Shown here: one piece after another, positions 23,205 through 37,600 of the stretch | How positions within the stretch are numbered: the first letter of the stretch is position 1 | Layout: every line of letters begins with the position of its first letter | Assembly: GCF_041260155.1 (NCBI RefSeq) | Contig: NC_091945.1 | Location: 33,796,296 to 33,860,295 of the forward strand | DNA: 64,000 bases | Reading direction: 5' to 3' | Source of the DNA: Ptychodera flava | Lineage: Eukaryota > Hemichordata > Enteropneusta > Ptychoderidae | Notes under the pieces: model-generated | The model's database searches: none | The model's input: only the letters and a program-made list of their open reading frames with translations | What the model was told of the DNA's origin: nothing | Made by a program: the position numbers and the translations under genes

Positions 23205-26200
23205 ATAATACAAACAAAACAAACTCGTGTTTGTTTGTTTTGTTGTATGTGAGCCACGTCTAAGACACAACAAAAGTACTGTTTCAGTCTCAGCTAAATG
23301 TTACCTCAGATGCCACCAGAGAACACCATTTCAACTCCAAAATTTCATTTTTCGCCTTGCCAGAGGGGGAACCCCCCTCGTTCGCCACGCTCACTCGCCG
23401 CTCGGTCGCCACGGCGAAAAGCACAAAGACAAAGTTTTGTCTGTGCACGGAGGTAACTAGTAGCGAGAATCCATTGTATAAATACACAGAGTAATATCAG
23501 ACAGAGTGGCAACAGCTATTGTTTTAAGGCGTGAAGCGGTTACGTAAGCAATCCATGTTTGCCTCGCCTCACGAAGCTCTTGGCTCTCTTTTCCGAAGAG
23601 TGCCGACCATGCACCCTTCGGTATTTTCGGATTTTCACCAATTGTTAAGCGAAGTATGTTCGACAAAGCTTGTGTTTTTGTTGTCGTGTGGTGCTGGTCG
23701 GAATTGATGTGCTGGCGAAAACGGAGTGTTTTGAGCTTCAGGAAAGTGGGTTTTACCGTTTCAAAAATTCCTCTAATATTTTTAATGAATATATAATGAG
23801 TGTGTTTGAACCAAATTTGAAAGTCTTTTATCGATACTGTCTGGTTTTACTCAATGGTTTACGGTCAGTCATACCGTCTTTACACGTGCGCCAAGAAAGG
23901 ACATGTTTATGAAACTGCTGGCGTGTTATGTTTTGATTGGCGTGAGGCAGTGTTTCTGGCCTGAGAGCTCACAAAGTAACTATGGTTGCTACGCGACGGG
24001 CAGTACGATGCCATCTCGTCGTATGTTTCGCATAATCTCGTGTAATTATCAACCACAAACCAAGCCTCCAAAAGTTTAACACCTTTTAAGCTCATTTTAA
24101 TATGAAAAGCCAATAGTCTACCGAGACGACCATGGAACAAAAGGCATGCAAGTGTTGCCACTCTGTTATGTTACTCTGTGATAAATAGAAGGTCGGTCGG
24201 GACGCTTAGTCGAACGATCGTAGGTTTTGATATTTGATAATCTGCCAATAGACGTTTTTTGTGAATTTGCCAATTTCAATACTTTTCTTGAAAATATTTT
24301 AAAATTAAGAAACTCAGCAAATTTTACGAATACTGATAGTTGTCCGTGGTACTCCAAGGACAATGCCGAGCACAGTCACAAACTGTATTTTAATCAGGAG
24401 CACAATTTTTTTTAATGCTACTGCCTCTCAAACAAAACATTTGCAGTATCACTACTTTCAATCTCATGCCAGTGTAGTTATAACGTAGACACGCGAATAT
24501 TTGTGCGAATCCGCAGGGAAGAACACAATTGTTGTTGACTGTCCAATATTCTGATAAGAGCAGGACACTGCATGGTGACTTCAGTCTTTGACGTACAACC
24601 TTTGAATGACAAGTATGCTTTCGAGTTTCACATACCTTGAAGTATGGAGTATGAAAAACAGACGACAGATTTCTAGCATCCAAAAGCTTTACAAGCACTG
24701 ATAGGCACCTGATATAAAAACTAATCAATCAGGGACTATATGGAGAGATACTGATGGCGTGTGTTACAACATACTTGAAAGTTTTATATGGTAACAAAGA
24801 TTGATTAATGGGATAGCTCAACCAAATATCAGCCTGCCTTTAAAAGTTGTAGAAGATTATTTTTGTAACATTTATGATGAAAAGATGAGAAATATTGCTG
24901 TTTATTCTCCGAGATACTAATGTTTTATTAACCCTTTGAGTGCTATAATTTTTCCCAGCAAAGGTTTTAGTGCAACATTAACCAATTTTTATGAATTCTT
25001 CTGCAATTCTTTTGATAATTTTGGACCACATGGACATCATATTTCATAGGCTACAGTTTTTGCCAAAATTTTGGCAAAAATCTGAAAACAATTGACTGGG
25101 GTATATTTTATAAGGGTGATAAAAATTGACTTTGGCGCTCAAAGCGTTAAATATTGTGTATGAGCGCCACCTATCGGAATTCCTCATAGAGGCTTCACTT
25201 TGGTGACGTGAGATTTCGTGTGTAATTGAGGAAGCGACAGGGTATCGCTAGGGGTCTGATCTACCGTACGCTTATATTGAAATGGTGCGCTATGGATACA
25301 CAAGTCCTTCAACCTTATAACTTTGAACCAGAATTCAGTGTTTCTGAGCACCAGGATTTCTAACCTGGTGTTTCTGACGAATACACGGACTAGGGACACA
25401 TCGAGAATCGGAAATAAAATGAGGACATAGTTCCATCGGTTACCGTAGGAAGCTGTACAAGTTACCACGGGAGGCCATGGTTTTTATTACACTGAGCCGA
25501 ACACATCTTCGCTGGTTCAAAGTATGGACAACTCTTTTTAGCTCACATTTGGTATACCAATGTGAGGTTTGTCGCATTAGCTGAAGTTGATGGCGTGTGT
25601 GTATGTATGATAGTATGTCCGCCGTCAACATCAAAAACTCACGAACCGTTGCACTTTTCAGCTTGGTGTTTGGTGTGTGGATACATCCTGGACTATAGAT
25701 GGGATTTTTTTCACTGGTCGTGGAGAAAAACTGTCGCGAAAAATACAACTCTCTAGAGCCACGACCTGTCGATCGGTCGTGGAGAGAAAATACAGAAACA
25801 AATGAAAAACTGAAAGCCAACAACCTGGCGACCGGTCGTGGAGAGAAAATAGCCACTTGTACAGAAAAAGTGAAAAAGCTGAAAGCTCGGATCTCACGAT
25901 CGACGTTTTTTAATTTTTTTTACTAAGTGAAACTGTTAGAACACCCCAAGGGGAGAGCACTAGAGGGGAACCCCCCCCCCTCGTATTGCAAATTTTGGGA
26001 AATTGATGTGTTTAATGGTGCAATCTGAGAGGAGTTTCAGGTTATTTTGCACTCGGTAAAACTGTTTGAAAATGACATTGAACACTGCAATATTTTTTTA
26101 CATTTTATGCATGATCAGTGTTTGTGTCACAATATTCAACAACCAAACAATGACAATACAATTTGTGAAAAACAGTTCTGTTTGCCAGAGACTGAAGATA

Positions 26201-27290
26201 AATAAATATACAGGAACGGAAAATCTGTGACCTTCTTGTGTCATTTCTCCAGCTGCCAGCTTCTAATGAAAAGCATGAATATGGTATGTTTAACTGTCAA
26301 AATGGTCATTGAACTGAGGTAAATGAAAACATGTTTCTATGATAATAAAGGATGAATTCACAACAGTTCAGTTTTGTCCTAGATCCTGTGAAAATTTTGA
26401 GAAATTGATGTGCGCCACGGTGCAGTGTAGTGCAATCCGATAGGTATTTTAAATTTGTCTTTTACCAGTAAAACTGTTAGAAGACCCAAGGGGGGGAGAG
26501 CACGAGACGGGGTGCCCCCCTCTCGCATTGAAAATTTTGAGAAATGGATGTGTGCAATGGTACAATCTGAGATGTGTTTCAATTTATTTCGCCAAAAACA
26601 TTGAGTAACCCTGCCCCCTTCTTCCTCTCCACATTTTGAGTAACGCCCCCTGAAGTTTTCAATTTTTTTAGTGACCCCTCCCTTGTATTTCATTATATTT
26701 GTTGTTCCTCGATTTTTCATTGTCAACTTGTACATCTTCCTAATATATTTATATTGAGAGAATACTATATTGATTTTAACACTAGTTTATTGACTCCTGT
26801 CTTGTGTTTTAAAATTTTCACAATTTACAGAATGTTAAAAAGTCCCCTTTAGAGAGTGCCTATGCCATTGAGATATTGCAACAGAAATCCTGAAATATGA
26901 TTTCTTGGGTCAGAAAAGGGAAGGAAAACATTGAGTGCACTGAGGTGTAAAGTAGACCTATGTAGTGCATGCTTATATCATAAGTGCTGGGAAAAAACAT
27001 AAGAATTGCTTGTGGTAAAAACATTTGCGCCGCCTATGGCGGCGCGCCGGCAAAGAATACATGAGAATAGGGTTTCCAAATTTTGCTAATTTCTGGTGCA
27101 TTGTAACAATTTTTTTTTTCACTTCTGTCTGTTATGACAATTTTTTTTCTCAGGCCATGACAGAATCATTTTTTTTTCTTCTATCTCACCTGGCGACAAT
27201 TTTTTTTCTCAAAATCCTCCATACCCCCCCAGAAATCAAATGGTGTTCCCCTAACAGTTTCCAATGTTAACACTTGTTGAAATGGAAAGA
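23205..27290. other. No gene recognised; low-complexity and local repeats
   Basis: A 'ggggaaccccccctcg'-type motif followed by 'aaattttgggaaattgatgtg' occurs at about 25960-26080 and, variant, at about 26390-26590; a related motif is near 23370. At 25715-25890 a unit of about 65-70 bp with 'ggtcgtggagagaaaat' is repeated three times. Runs of T9-T10 (27110-27200) and a GC hairpin (gccgcctatggcggc, about 27031) follow. No splice-supported exon was found. Confidence 0.4.
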
Positions 27291-27296
27291 GGTTCA

Positions 27297-27560
27297 TTTA
27301 AGTAGAATGCACCTTGGGGACAGATTATTGGACGCTCAAACTTACACAATTTTTTTTCTAATCTACCTCTCGTGGTGGTTCATTTTCAATCTCTTTTATA
27401 AGAAAACTTTCACCGTCTTAGGTTTAGAAAATCGAAAATTCTATTCCCCAAAGAGTTAACATAGGGGTGGCGGCGATCTTGAATTTCAAATATCGGAATC
27501 TTAGGTAATTCGGCATGGGTACCAGATTTCGGTTACCAATTTACCAAATGTTCCATGCAT
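27297..27560 (+). repeat. Dispersed repeat family, copy A
   Basis: Starts with 'agaatgcaccttggggacag' and shares order and spacing of blocks with copies at 58915 and 60141. Shared blocks include 'ggttcattttcaa', 'aagaaaactttcac' and 'ggcggcgatcttgaatttcaaat'. All three copies are on the plus strand. Confidence 0.8.
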
Positions 27561-29249
27561 TATGCCACTAGGTGCTCCCGAGCTACACAGAATGGATGAC
27601 AGGCGTAATATTTATTCGGAAATAACGTAGCGTACAATCTTGTGCCCAATGCTTTACTATCAAAGGCTTTTTGGTTGAGCTTTCTGTTCTAACTGAGAAT
27701 TAAAATAACTTTGAACTTAATTTAACTTCCTTTTTCAACTTCAAGTAAACAAGTTCAAGTTCAATGTTTATTGCAACACGTTTGACAAGCGTGTGAAGAC
27801 GGACTCTAAACCATTTGCCTTTTGGGGGTCATCCCGCGTTTGCAAATCTGCCAAGTAGAGCACTAATCACAACGCCTATCTTTGAGACCCAACCAATGAC
27901 CAAATGCTCTACCGCTTATTTGTTGAACGGTCTAAAGTTTGATGTTCAGCAAACTTTAGTGCTTATTTTGCTCATCAAACTGGATATGTGCCTTAAATAC
28001 TAGTTATCCAAGATGAAAAGAATACTGTCATAATAAGGCCGATGTTGACAAACTTATCCTGACATTGTTCATGCAGTGAGCAAAAGCGGAAGTGATACCG
28101 ATCAGTATTGTTTGACTGTCTGACATCGCAAGAAAACTCGTATTTTCTAGGATCCCTGTCAATATCAAATTGAACATAGTTTTACAGTACTTCGTCTTTT
28201 GTTGTATAGTTTGCAAATTTCATAGAAATGTTCCTAAAGTCAAATACGAAAAGAAGCTCAGCCAGGATTTCAGTGTTGTATTAGTGAAACAATTCCCGCA
28301 GCATATATGATGATTTTTTTTCGATCCGTCTTGTCGACAAATGCCATAAGACACGTTGTCTACAAATGTATAAAAAAAGCAAATTCCACTCGTGGAGTTG
28401 TATTAAAATCCCCATCCCTCTCGCCTCGCCGCGAGAGGCGTATCAGCTAGCACTGCCAGGATACATTTTATCCGCACTCCCCCTGAGGAGTGCAGGGCAC
28501 GGAGGGGGGGGGGGGGGCTGATTGCATCAAATCTTGTCACGTCGATGATGGTTTAAAGGTATAGATATGCAATAATTTCTATCGTCAAATTACTTCGTTT
28601 CTGATAACTGTATTGCTGAAAATTTAACCTTCCATTCCCATGCTCAGTGTAGTACTTGCCAATGACTTCGCAAACGCTTGTTCACTTTAACCCTGTGCCA
28701 AAATTATCGCTGAGAACACATTTACATGGTCAGTAGCACAATCGTTAGCAGATTACAGGAAGCATCGTGACTGTTTACCACACGATGATTTTTTATTTAA
28801 TAAAGTCATCGATAAATAATATCTCACAATTTACAATTAATGCCAGAAATATGACAGGTGCCTCTGCAGTAAAAATTCGTTTTGCAGTTCGTTATATCTG
28901 GTTATATAGACTTCAAAATAATGATCCGTGTCCCCCGAAAGTTTAAATGTCCCGACGTCTGGTCATTGTGACGGGTGGCACCAATGATTGTAATTTCGTT
29001 CGAAGTTCGTTTATGTTAAGGCATCCTTTAGATAAACGGAGTGACAAAATATCACTGTTTGCCAGTACCTCGATAAACGGGACGGGGCCTTGATGCACTA
29101 GTTACAGCCGTGTGAGTTTTGATCAAAGGCGTGAAGGCGCGACTTTGCACGAAGTTTAAATATCGAATGTTTAAACTGTCTATAATATCGAAGTTTGACG
29201 TCCAAAATAATTCTGTCGTTATAGCAATCCATATGTGGAGCCTAATATC
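27561..29249. other. No gene recognised; hairpins and a poly-G tract
   Basis: Mostly unique AT-rich DNA. At 28416-28440 there is a hairpin (cctctcgcctcgccgcgagagg). At 28474-28494 there is a second (gcactccccctgaggagtgc), followed by a G tract of about 15 at 28503. I see no splice-supported exon. Confidence 0.4.
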
Positions 29250-29830
29250 GATACAAGACGATATTCGAATGACCTGCCTTGTATCTTGGCGCGCCGGGTA
29301 TGTGAAATCGCCTACATTTACCCGATATTTATCGGCGATTTCCGGATTCAAATATCGATACTATACAATACTATAGATTTGTCAAACCGCCGGGAAATAT
29401 CCGATCCGGCATATATCGGAGATTTGACCACCTCACACATCTGACAAAGCCTGACGTCCAAAGACCGACTCTAACTTCGATACTTGACGATACTAGACTT
29501 GTGAAATCGCAGGTAAATATCCGATATGTGTCGGAGATTTGGTTACCTCACTAGATATGCCCCTTGTCGCCAGGTCTATCTCGGCCGCAGACCTCACGAT
29601 CTACGCAACAGCCTACCACTAACACGACGGTCTGCCAAAGTTTATTCCTTCACTTTATTCTGTTTGATGTTAAATGCCCACAAACTTGGAGCAAGTCTAC
29701 CACCTCACATATCTGACCAAACAATACTAATTTCGATACTGTATAGCCTTGTCGCTGTAAATATCCGATACTATATAAACGTCCAATTTCGCTGTGTCCT
29801 GCTTTGAAGTATGGGTCGTCTTTTGATTTC
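29250..29830. repeat. Degenerate tandem repeat, 'cgatatttatcggagattt' units
   Basis: Phrases such as 'gtgaaatcgc...taaatatccgatatgtgtcggagatttgg...ctcac' recur near 29300, 29390, 29510 and 29760 with spacings of about 90-250 bp. Each contains a small imperfect palindrome (ccgatat.tatcgg). A C-tract of about 18 follows at 29938. Confidence 0.5.
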
Positions 29831-31074
29831 AAGTTTTAATATCGGAACTCTAATTCCCGACATGCCGACATCATCAGGTCTATCGCTAATTCTGATGCAG
29901 TCTCCATTTTCATTTGTATTCATAACATAACATAACTCCCCCCCCCCCCCCCCCCATGCACAAAGCCCCTTACGGATTCGAAGATTTTGGAAACCAAAGA
30001 AAGGTATTTGCATTGATTCCTTCTGAAATTGACAGTTTGCCCCACCAGTCTACAAGGTTGAACACACAAATTTTGCATTGATGGATTTAATTATCATTCT
30101 ATACACAGAAAACCTTTAATCGTTTATAGAACTACGACACCTTCCGGTGAAAGTCTGCTCTCAATTGGGTTTTCCTTGCAATACAACGCGGATGTGATTT
30201 TTCATTTTCCACAGAGCGCCCTCAAGTGGAAAGGGGGTTCTACGCAATCCACGCCCACACACGCAGTATATTTGTCATATTATTTAATGTGCTCATCTAT
30301 TGAGAGTGGTAGGTGGTAAGTCGTGACAAATTTAAGAAACATAGAGAAGGACCAGTTGTCCAGGAGACGTCTGTGTAATTGGCACACCAAATTAGGTAAT
30401 TAACCCAGCAACTTAGCAGAGCAGTATGCTATATGACCTTGCGTTAACCTAAAGAAGACTCGATTTTATTGTCTGAAGACTGATAAGGAATCCACTAAAC
30501 CCAGCAGGCAGCTCCTCCCTAACCCTAACCCTAAACTTGAAAGCTTTGTCATGGGGAATAAAATACATAAAAATCTATTGTAGAGTGTAAAACATGAACT
30601 GTTTGTTGTACACGTGATTGGAACTTATTTTGGAGCACTGGATCTTCTTATGGTTCAAACTTCTCAAAAGTCTAAGGTGCCCAATAGCTGAGTGTTACAA
30701 TATTACAAATTACTCATAAAAAACAAGTGTATAACTTAAAAAGAAAGGCAGATAAGCTGACATTTGCAGATTAAACAGACATTACTTCTCTATCCAATTA
30801 TCCCAAATTACTACGGTTCCAATCGTGTTTGTAGTCATTTTATGTCCTGTCTCCCCTTTGGTGCTTAAATTATAATTAGAACAAATTGTGTTTTACACTT
30901 CAAAACTCTCCAATAAATCAGGTGCTAAGTCGACCTTGTCATCATCAGGCCAAAAACGAGAAAGTAGTGATGACCAAGCCTGTTTTAAACAGTCTTCCTC
31001 TGTTTCAGCTTAATATATTCTAAAATAGAAATAAGTTACGAAGATCCTAAAGCTTGAAGGGAAAATATACAGGT

Positions 31075-31080
31075 TTTATT
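31075..31080 (-). terminator. Poly(A) signal AATAAA for the SLC6 gene
   Basis: Reverse-strand AATAAA lies 38 bp beyond the SLC6 stop codon (31118). This implies a very short 3' UTR if used. Confidence 0.5.
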
Positions 31081-31117
31081 TTGTTTTGTATTATTAAGTT
31101 TTTTTTTCTTTTTAATT

Positions 31118-31453
31118 TCACACATTTGTCTCTGCGTCCGGGTCGGAATCCTCATTAGCAGCATTTTTGCCATTGAGTGTCGACTGCTCACGATGGTTTA
31201 CTACCAGTCCATCACCGTGCACTATGACCTCGGGTACCTCATCAACGGACGGATTAACGTGCGGTAGTCGATAAGATGGTGGCACGTCGTCGACGCATTC
31301 GATAATTTCCTCGCCATGATGTGTGTTTTGCATCGTGCGGTTCTCTTCCCTCAGTGGGCCCCAGTCCTTTCTTGGTTTCAGGGAATTTTTCAGGCGCTGA
31401 AGACCGATAAAAATAATAGATACTTAGGTATGCCTTGCGCGCGTGCGCACTCA

Positions 31454-31521
<68 letters not shown>

Positions 31522-31557
31522 CCTATTTATCCCTATATGTATATTTATGTTTGCAAA

Positions 31558-31648
<91 letters not shown>

Positions 31649-34600
31649 GGATGGATTGAAAGGTAATGCGTATCGTTGTACAACTTACCACAATGAACGA
31701 ACCTTTCTCCTTAAAGATCAAGTGATAAGGCATGTAGAGTACAATCAGCCCGATGGATCCAAACGTCATGAACCAACCCAGGATGGGCTCAGCCCAGTAA
31801 GGGTACGTGTACGCTCCTACCTCCAGTGGTTTGTAGTCGTAGATGTAGTAAATCAGAACGAACTGTGGATGGAGGGAATAGTTGAGAAAATGTGTCAAAG
31901 CAAGCATGGTATTTGAAACAAGCCTAAATGAGCAAATATAAATCCAAAAAAACATGTCACTATCATCACTAAAACGCTAAACATAATACTCGGCTTACAA
32001 TTAGGCTAACCTTAAAATCTTTGTGTCTCGATAACAATGGTATACTGTCGACTAACATGTCTATTATTTGCTATTTGTTATTTTTTACGAAAATTGATGG
32101 GAATATCATTCGTTTGATCAATTGTTGTCCATGTTTGATTAATGATTAATGCGACTGGGCAACTGTTTAGCAGTTAGTATACGTCTTTTCGTTCGCATCA
32201 CAACTCACATTCAGACTGTGTGGGCCAAATACATTTACTGACGCAATTCGGCGCTGTCGTTTACTTAATACAATGTGCATTATCGTAAAAAAGAAAGACG
32301 ACGTGTATAGTCAAGGCGGGTAGGAATCCTATTGACTTCGAAAAAGTTATCGTTTAGAGTTATCAAAATCAGAACTTTTTAAAAGGTTGTTATGTCGTTT
32401 TATTAGTGAAGTATTCGGTCCGAGGCTCAAATATTTAGTCAAAATGGTGACAATGTGTGACCGAAGTAATGCCATCAACTGGAGTCCTCCATCCATCATT
32501 GAATGTTTTCTTTTGTAAATGCTTTATTTTTCTATTCTGAGCCGATACACCTGCCTACAGTTTGGTCCTACTGAAATGATGAGATCTCTTCGTAAACCTG
32601 GATGACTCAATTAAAGAGAGTCGTGGTGAGCTTGGTAAAGACAATTCTGCAACTCCTTGTAGTCATACTAAAATGGAATTATATCGAATGCTCCTAAAAA
32701 TAGACGGCTCACTGCAGACGGGCAGCGAATAAAAACATCATTAGTATTAAGGGCATGGAGGTTGATATTGACGAACACGACACGAAAGCTACGATTCGAT
32801 ATCGGAAACGAGTAGCACCTGTTTCGCCACCACCATGGACGAGAACTTTTTGAGTGGGTGTAGCAAAACGTATTTACCTGCATAGCTATTTTACAGACGA
32901 TTCGAGTTTTGCTGCAAGTGCAATATTCATAGGATTATGCAGATATGTTTATGATGATGATATTAACGACCTAATTTTGTGAACAAATATAAAAGTCGAG
33001 AGATTTAATTATGATTGATTCAATTTAACAAATCAATGATTATTTTATTTCATTTTATTTTAATTTATTATCTGCCAGAGTCTCACTACTTATGCCGATA
33101 TGTTTATCATATACACTGACATTCCACTTACCACGACAAGAAACGGTGCTATGAACATTGGGATTACTGTGATCCCATACAAGATGTAGTTAAAGGTTCG
33201 GGTTCGCTCCCCGATCATATCCTTTAAGTTTCGTAGCAAGTTTCTGTAACCTGGTTTAAAAGAAAAGCATATTTACATGTAATTCTATCGAAAGTGATAT
33301 GTCTTCTTAGAAGACTCACTTGTGAAAGTACAGAAAGATATGGATAATATAGACTTTACCGTCGCTTGTCGCCGCCAGATTGAAAAGACCCTCGTGACTT
33401 CCGAAGCCCATTCAGAGGACGAAAAATGATCAACATCTGCAGACATAATGCACTCCAGACCGTGTACTGCAGCGAACACGTGTTTTCAAAATTGAAAGTC
33501 TACATTATGCATCCATGTCTGGACAAACACGCCAAATGTGTGCAAAGCCGGGCAAAAAGTCAGAGAATATGCAAATTAGATATTAATACGCATGAGACTC
33601 CAGGTGATGTGTCTTACCATAGATGTAGGTGATGACAATTAGTTCCGTCAGGCCAAGGATGAGCATTGAGATTGCGGCGGCGTAAGCATCTTGAAGAGCC
33701 AGCCAGTAAAGACCCGCCTGAAATAGAAAAGTACATAGATATCTCAGTGTAAAAAAACCCATCCATTTGTTTACAATTCAGCAGTAAGTTCCATAAAATA
33801 TTTCGACCCTGATGCTATTCATAATCGAAGTGCAGATCTATACCGTGGCATGTCGCAATCTTTCATGGAAAGCGCTATTTTACATTCAGGATAAATGATA
33901 AAGTAGACGAATGTTAGGTGAAGTATAATAGTACTTGAAACTGGTGAGCAAAAGTGTACCTTTTAAAGCTAAAATGATTGTACTATACTTGGCTCTACTT
34001 TCCCACGTGTGAGGAATGGCACAGAATCCCAATTAATGAAATCACAAGTAACTGAAAGATTTTACCTCTGTAACGTGTGGAAGTCCCAGTATAAACAGAA
34101 CGAGGCAGATTACAAAAGGGAGAAGCCATGTATGTCCCTTGATCCACTTGTTGACGATTGGGAACTCATCGCGGATGGAAGTTACGATAGTTTCCACCAG
34201 AACCAACTGAAAATTAGTCAAAAGACAAATAACAAAAATGTTCAGAAATGTGCTGAATGAAATGCAATTTAAAATTAGACATGAGTGTTTGTCTGATGCT
34301 CACCATGCCTGCCTCCCTTCCCTCCTGCTTTCCCCCTCTCTGTGCCTCTCAAACTAGATCGAAACTATCAATTCCTCCCATAAGAATTGCAAAGGGAAAT
34401 TTGACAAATGGGAATGACGCCACTTTGTTAATTAAACAACAAATTTGTCTCTCGCTGCAACTGAAATCATCATCATCTTCTTCTTCTGTTTACTTTCGAC
34501 TTTACATTTTAGACTTAATAGTTCGTTTGTATCACGTATGGAATGTTTCTCTTCGCATCTTAGTTTACTTTAGATTAATCCTTTCTTCCAAGTGGTATTT

Positions 34601-37600
34601 CTTTCGTTGGTTTGTCTATGGAGCCTGGTAGAAAGAGGATTAATACTTTCTATAAACTTACATTTGTTCTCAACTTTAAGTTCATAGAACATTCAGTGTT
34701 GTTTTCTGTACAATAATACAGTCGAAAGCATGAAGTACCTATGGATATAGGTATAATTTTTCTTTATTTGATCAATAAATTTGATGTATCATAAAAGTAG
34801 GAGCTTTTTTCTGTGCCATGCGCCTACGCAAAAATCAAAGCTTATGCGAGAGTGGGCGTTGCCGTAGATAGGCTTGTGGTTTACGGCAACACGAAAGTTG
34901 AAACTCTTTAATTTCCACTATCCAAGGACCAAGGTAAGAGTACATATTACTTGGAGCGGTCCCTAGTGAGTTTGCAAGTCCAGGATGAGTAGATACTCAC
35001 CAGAGAACCCAGTCCGAGGGTAATTAACATAATGAAAAAGAGAAATGCCCAAAATGGTGCTCCTGGCATCCGGGATAATGCCTCGGGATATGCAATAAAG
35101 GCCAAGCCCACACCTGAAATGTCGAACATCATCAAACATTATTTTGGCACGGTCATAGTCCACGAAAAGCTGAGAGGAAATAATGTACAAATACTCATGA
35201 TCTGATCATCAATATTTATTTAGCCAAATAAAAAATACCGTGCATTTCCGTAGCATCTTACAGCTTATGTCACTTTAAGACTCTACGAGGGGCATCCTGG
35301 TATGATAACGATTATAGAAGTACCGGAACACTCAAATATGGCAATATTTGTCCGATATTTGTCATAGCCAGTCAGATTACCATATAAATTATAACGCTGT
35401 CCAAGTGTATGAGAATTACAGGCACATCAAAGGCTTACCGGAGGCGGCAACTTCCGAGACATCCTTGCCAGTTTCATGGGCCATGAAACCAAGTGTAGAA
35501 AATATGGCAAAGCCAGCGAAGATACTAGTACCGCAATTCAACAGCGGAATTATCATAGCATCCCTAAAGGTAAGACGAGATCACATTGCTTACTGAAAAC
35601 ATACCAAGGATTTTACTTTCATCAACCCACTTACCTATGATGATGTCATACACATTTACGTTTATGTCGATGTGATATTCCATTTCGCGGCAAAAATGTG
35701 AATCGGAAATAAAGGATATCAGGTTTAGTTGAGAAATCAACCTTGTCGGCCCTTCTTTCGATAAAGTACGATAAAGTACTAAAGGTGCTTTGTTTCAGTG
35801 TCATTGCAATGCAAGACGTTAGGTACGAGGAAAATTCAATGCCCTGTATGGATATAGGTGTCATCGCAATCAGACATATTTCATTTTGTAAGGTGCCGGC
35901 ATACTCACATGTAGACGTTATTTGAGAATTTGTTATAGCTTGAGACGACATGAAGTCCGCCATTGGCTGCACTCAATGAGAAGAAGATCTGGGCAGCTGC
36001 ATCCTTCCACACCTGCCAATTTAACAATATGGAGAAAACCAGAAAGATGTTAGTCAAAGAATACAATTTCACTTGTTTGATCATATTTTGTTAAACGAAT
36101 TTATTTCTCTCCTCCTAAAAATATACATGTATTTTGTTTATATGCATGACTTGAATAAAATGTACTGAAGAAGGTGTAGCCTTTTCTCAGCATTCAGATT
36201 CTTTGTTTTATGTTCAATTATCTTACGATGACCGAATTAAAAGCAAATGGTCTCTCATCACGGAGTCACGAGGTGGAATTTTTCGAAATTAATAAAAGTT
36301 AAAAGAACAAGAATCTTGTCTTAACCTACATGTATTAGTAGTATGTATGTACTGGCAAAGTTAACTATCGACGATATATCACCATAGTATTTTTTATTGC
36401 CTTCACTTATGTAGCCGGGGTATTCACGCGTGTCCGCCAAAACCAAGAACTGTCTTTGTATATGTTGAGGTAAATATGCTTACCCTGGCATTCCACAGAA
36501 CAGACCAATCTGCTTTCATGTAGAATTTAATCCCTTCACCGGCACCTGGCAGTGTAACGCCTCGGAAGAACAGAATGATCAAGACGACGTAGGGAAATAT
36601 GGCGGTGAAATATACAACCTACAAAAGATACGAAATTGTATGCCGTTTTAGCCTACAGCATTTGCACTATAAGCTCAGGAGAAAACATTTGCAAAACAGG
36701 AGCGAGAGAGTGGCGTATTCTCGTAATTGGTAAGAATCTGTTGTTATTCTCACCACTATTAGTGAGAATGTTTTAATTCTCACTGTGAGCAGTGAGAAAT
36801 GCATTCCTTGGTGAGAATCAAGTATGATAACAGTTTCTCACCAGTGAGACTGGAAATATTAATTCTAGTCAAGCACAGTGTGATCGGTAATTTTCAGAGA
36901 GCGAGTGTATCATTCTCATCATTTCCTGATAAGAATCAACCACTCTCGCCGTTCATTGGTAAGAATCAACTAGACTCGCCGTTTACTGGTGAAAATTAGT
37001 CTAGCTGATTCTCAACAGTGAACAACAAGTCTTGCCTATTCTCACCAATGAACGGCAAGTCTCGTTGATTATCACCAATGAACGATAAGTGTGATACATT
37101 ACCAATCCCACTGTGCTTGTTGAGAATTTCCAGTCTGACCCGTGAAAATATGTTATCATATGCGATTCTCACCATTGAGTGCAATTCTCACTGCTCACCA
37201 GTGAGAATTAAAAAATTATCATTCATAGCGGTGATAATAACAAGAGACTGTCACTGCGAGAAACCGTCACTTTCTCGGTCAAGTCTCGCAACTTTTTCAT
37301 ATAGTTTTGTCTGTGTGCATTTACACTGGTTTTGTGTGGGCTTGAGTTGACAGTGAATACTGACGTAACAGACAAATTATTTCACCTTCTGGCCACACAC
37401 ACGTGACACATAGGTCGACTTGGAGGTTAAAGTCTTGGCTGCCGCGACCGGGATGTCGGTTCGCCTGCAGAGTGACAGACTTAACAATCAATCGATTGAT
37501 TTATTCCCCAGATATCAGATCTTGTTCTTTTCATCCAAGGTATTCACTTTTCAACAAAACGAAAGGGAAGAGTTGTGATAAAGTCAACAGTGAATAATGT

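Noticed and set aside
25440..25926. Overlapping frames of 64-138 residues on both strands
   Set aside because: They overlap a local tandem repeat (ggtcgtggagagaaaat) and show no domain or splice sites.
30517..30535. CCCTAACCCTAACCCTAAA, a telomere-like run
   Set aside because: Only three units. Too short to mean a telomere or a fusion site.
31316..31955. Long open frames of Ser-Leu and Ile-Tyr repeats on both strands
   Set aside because: They are translations of the TC and TA microsatellites in an SLC6 intron.
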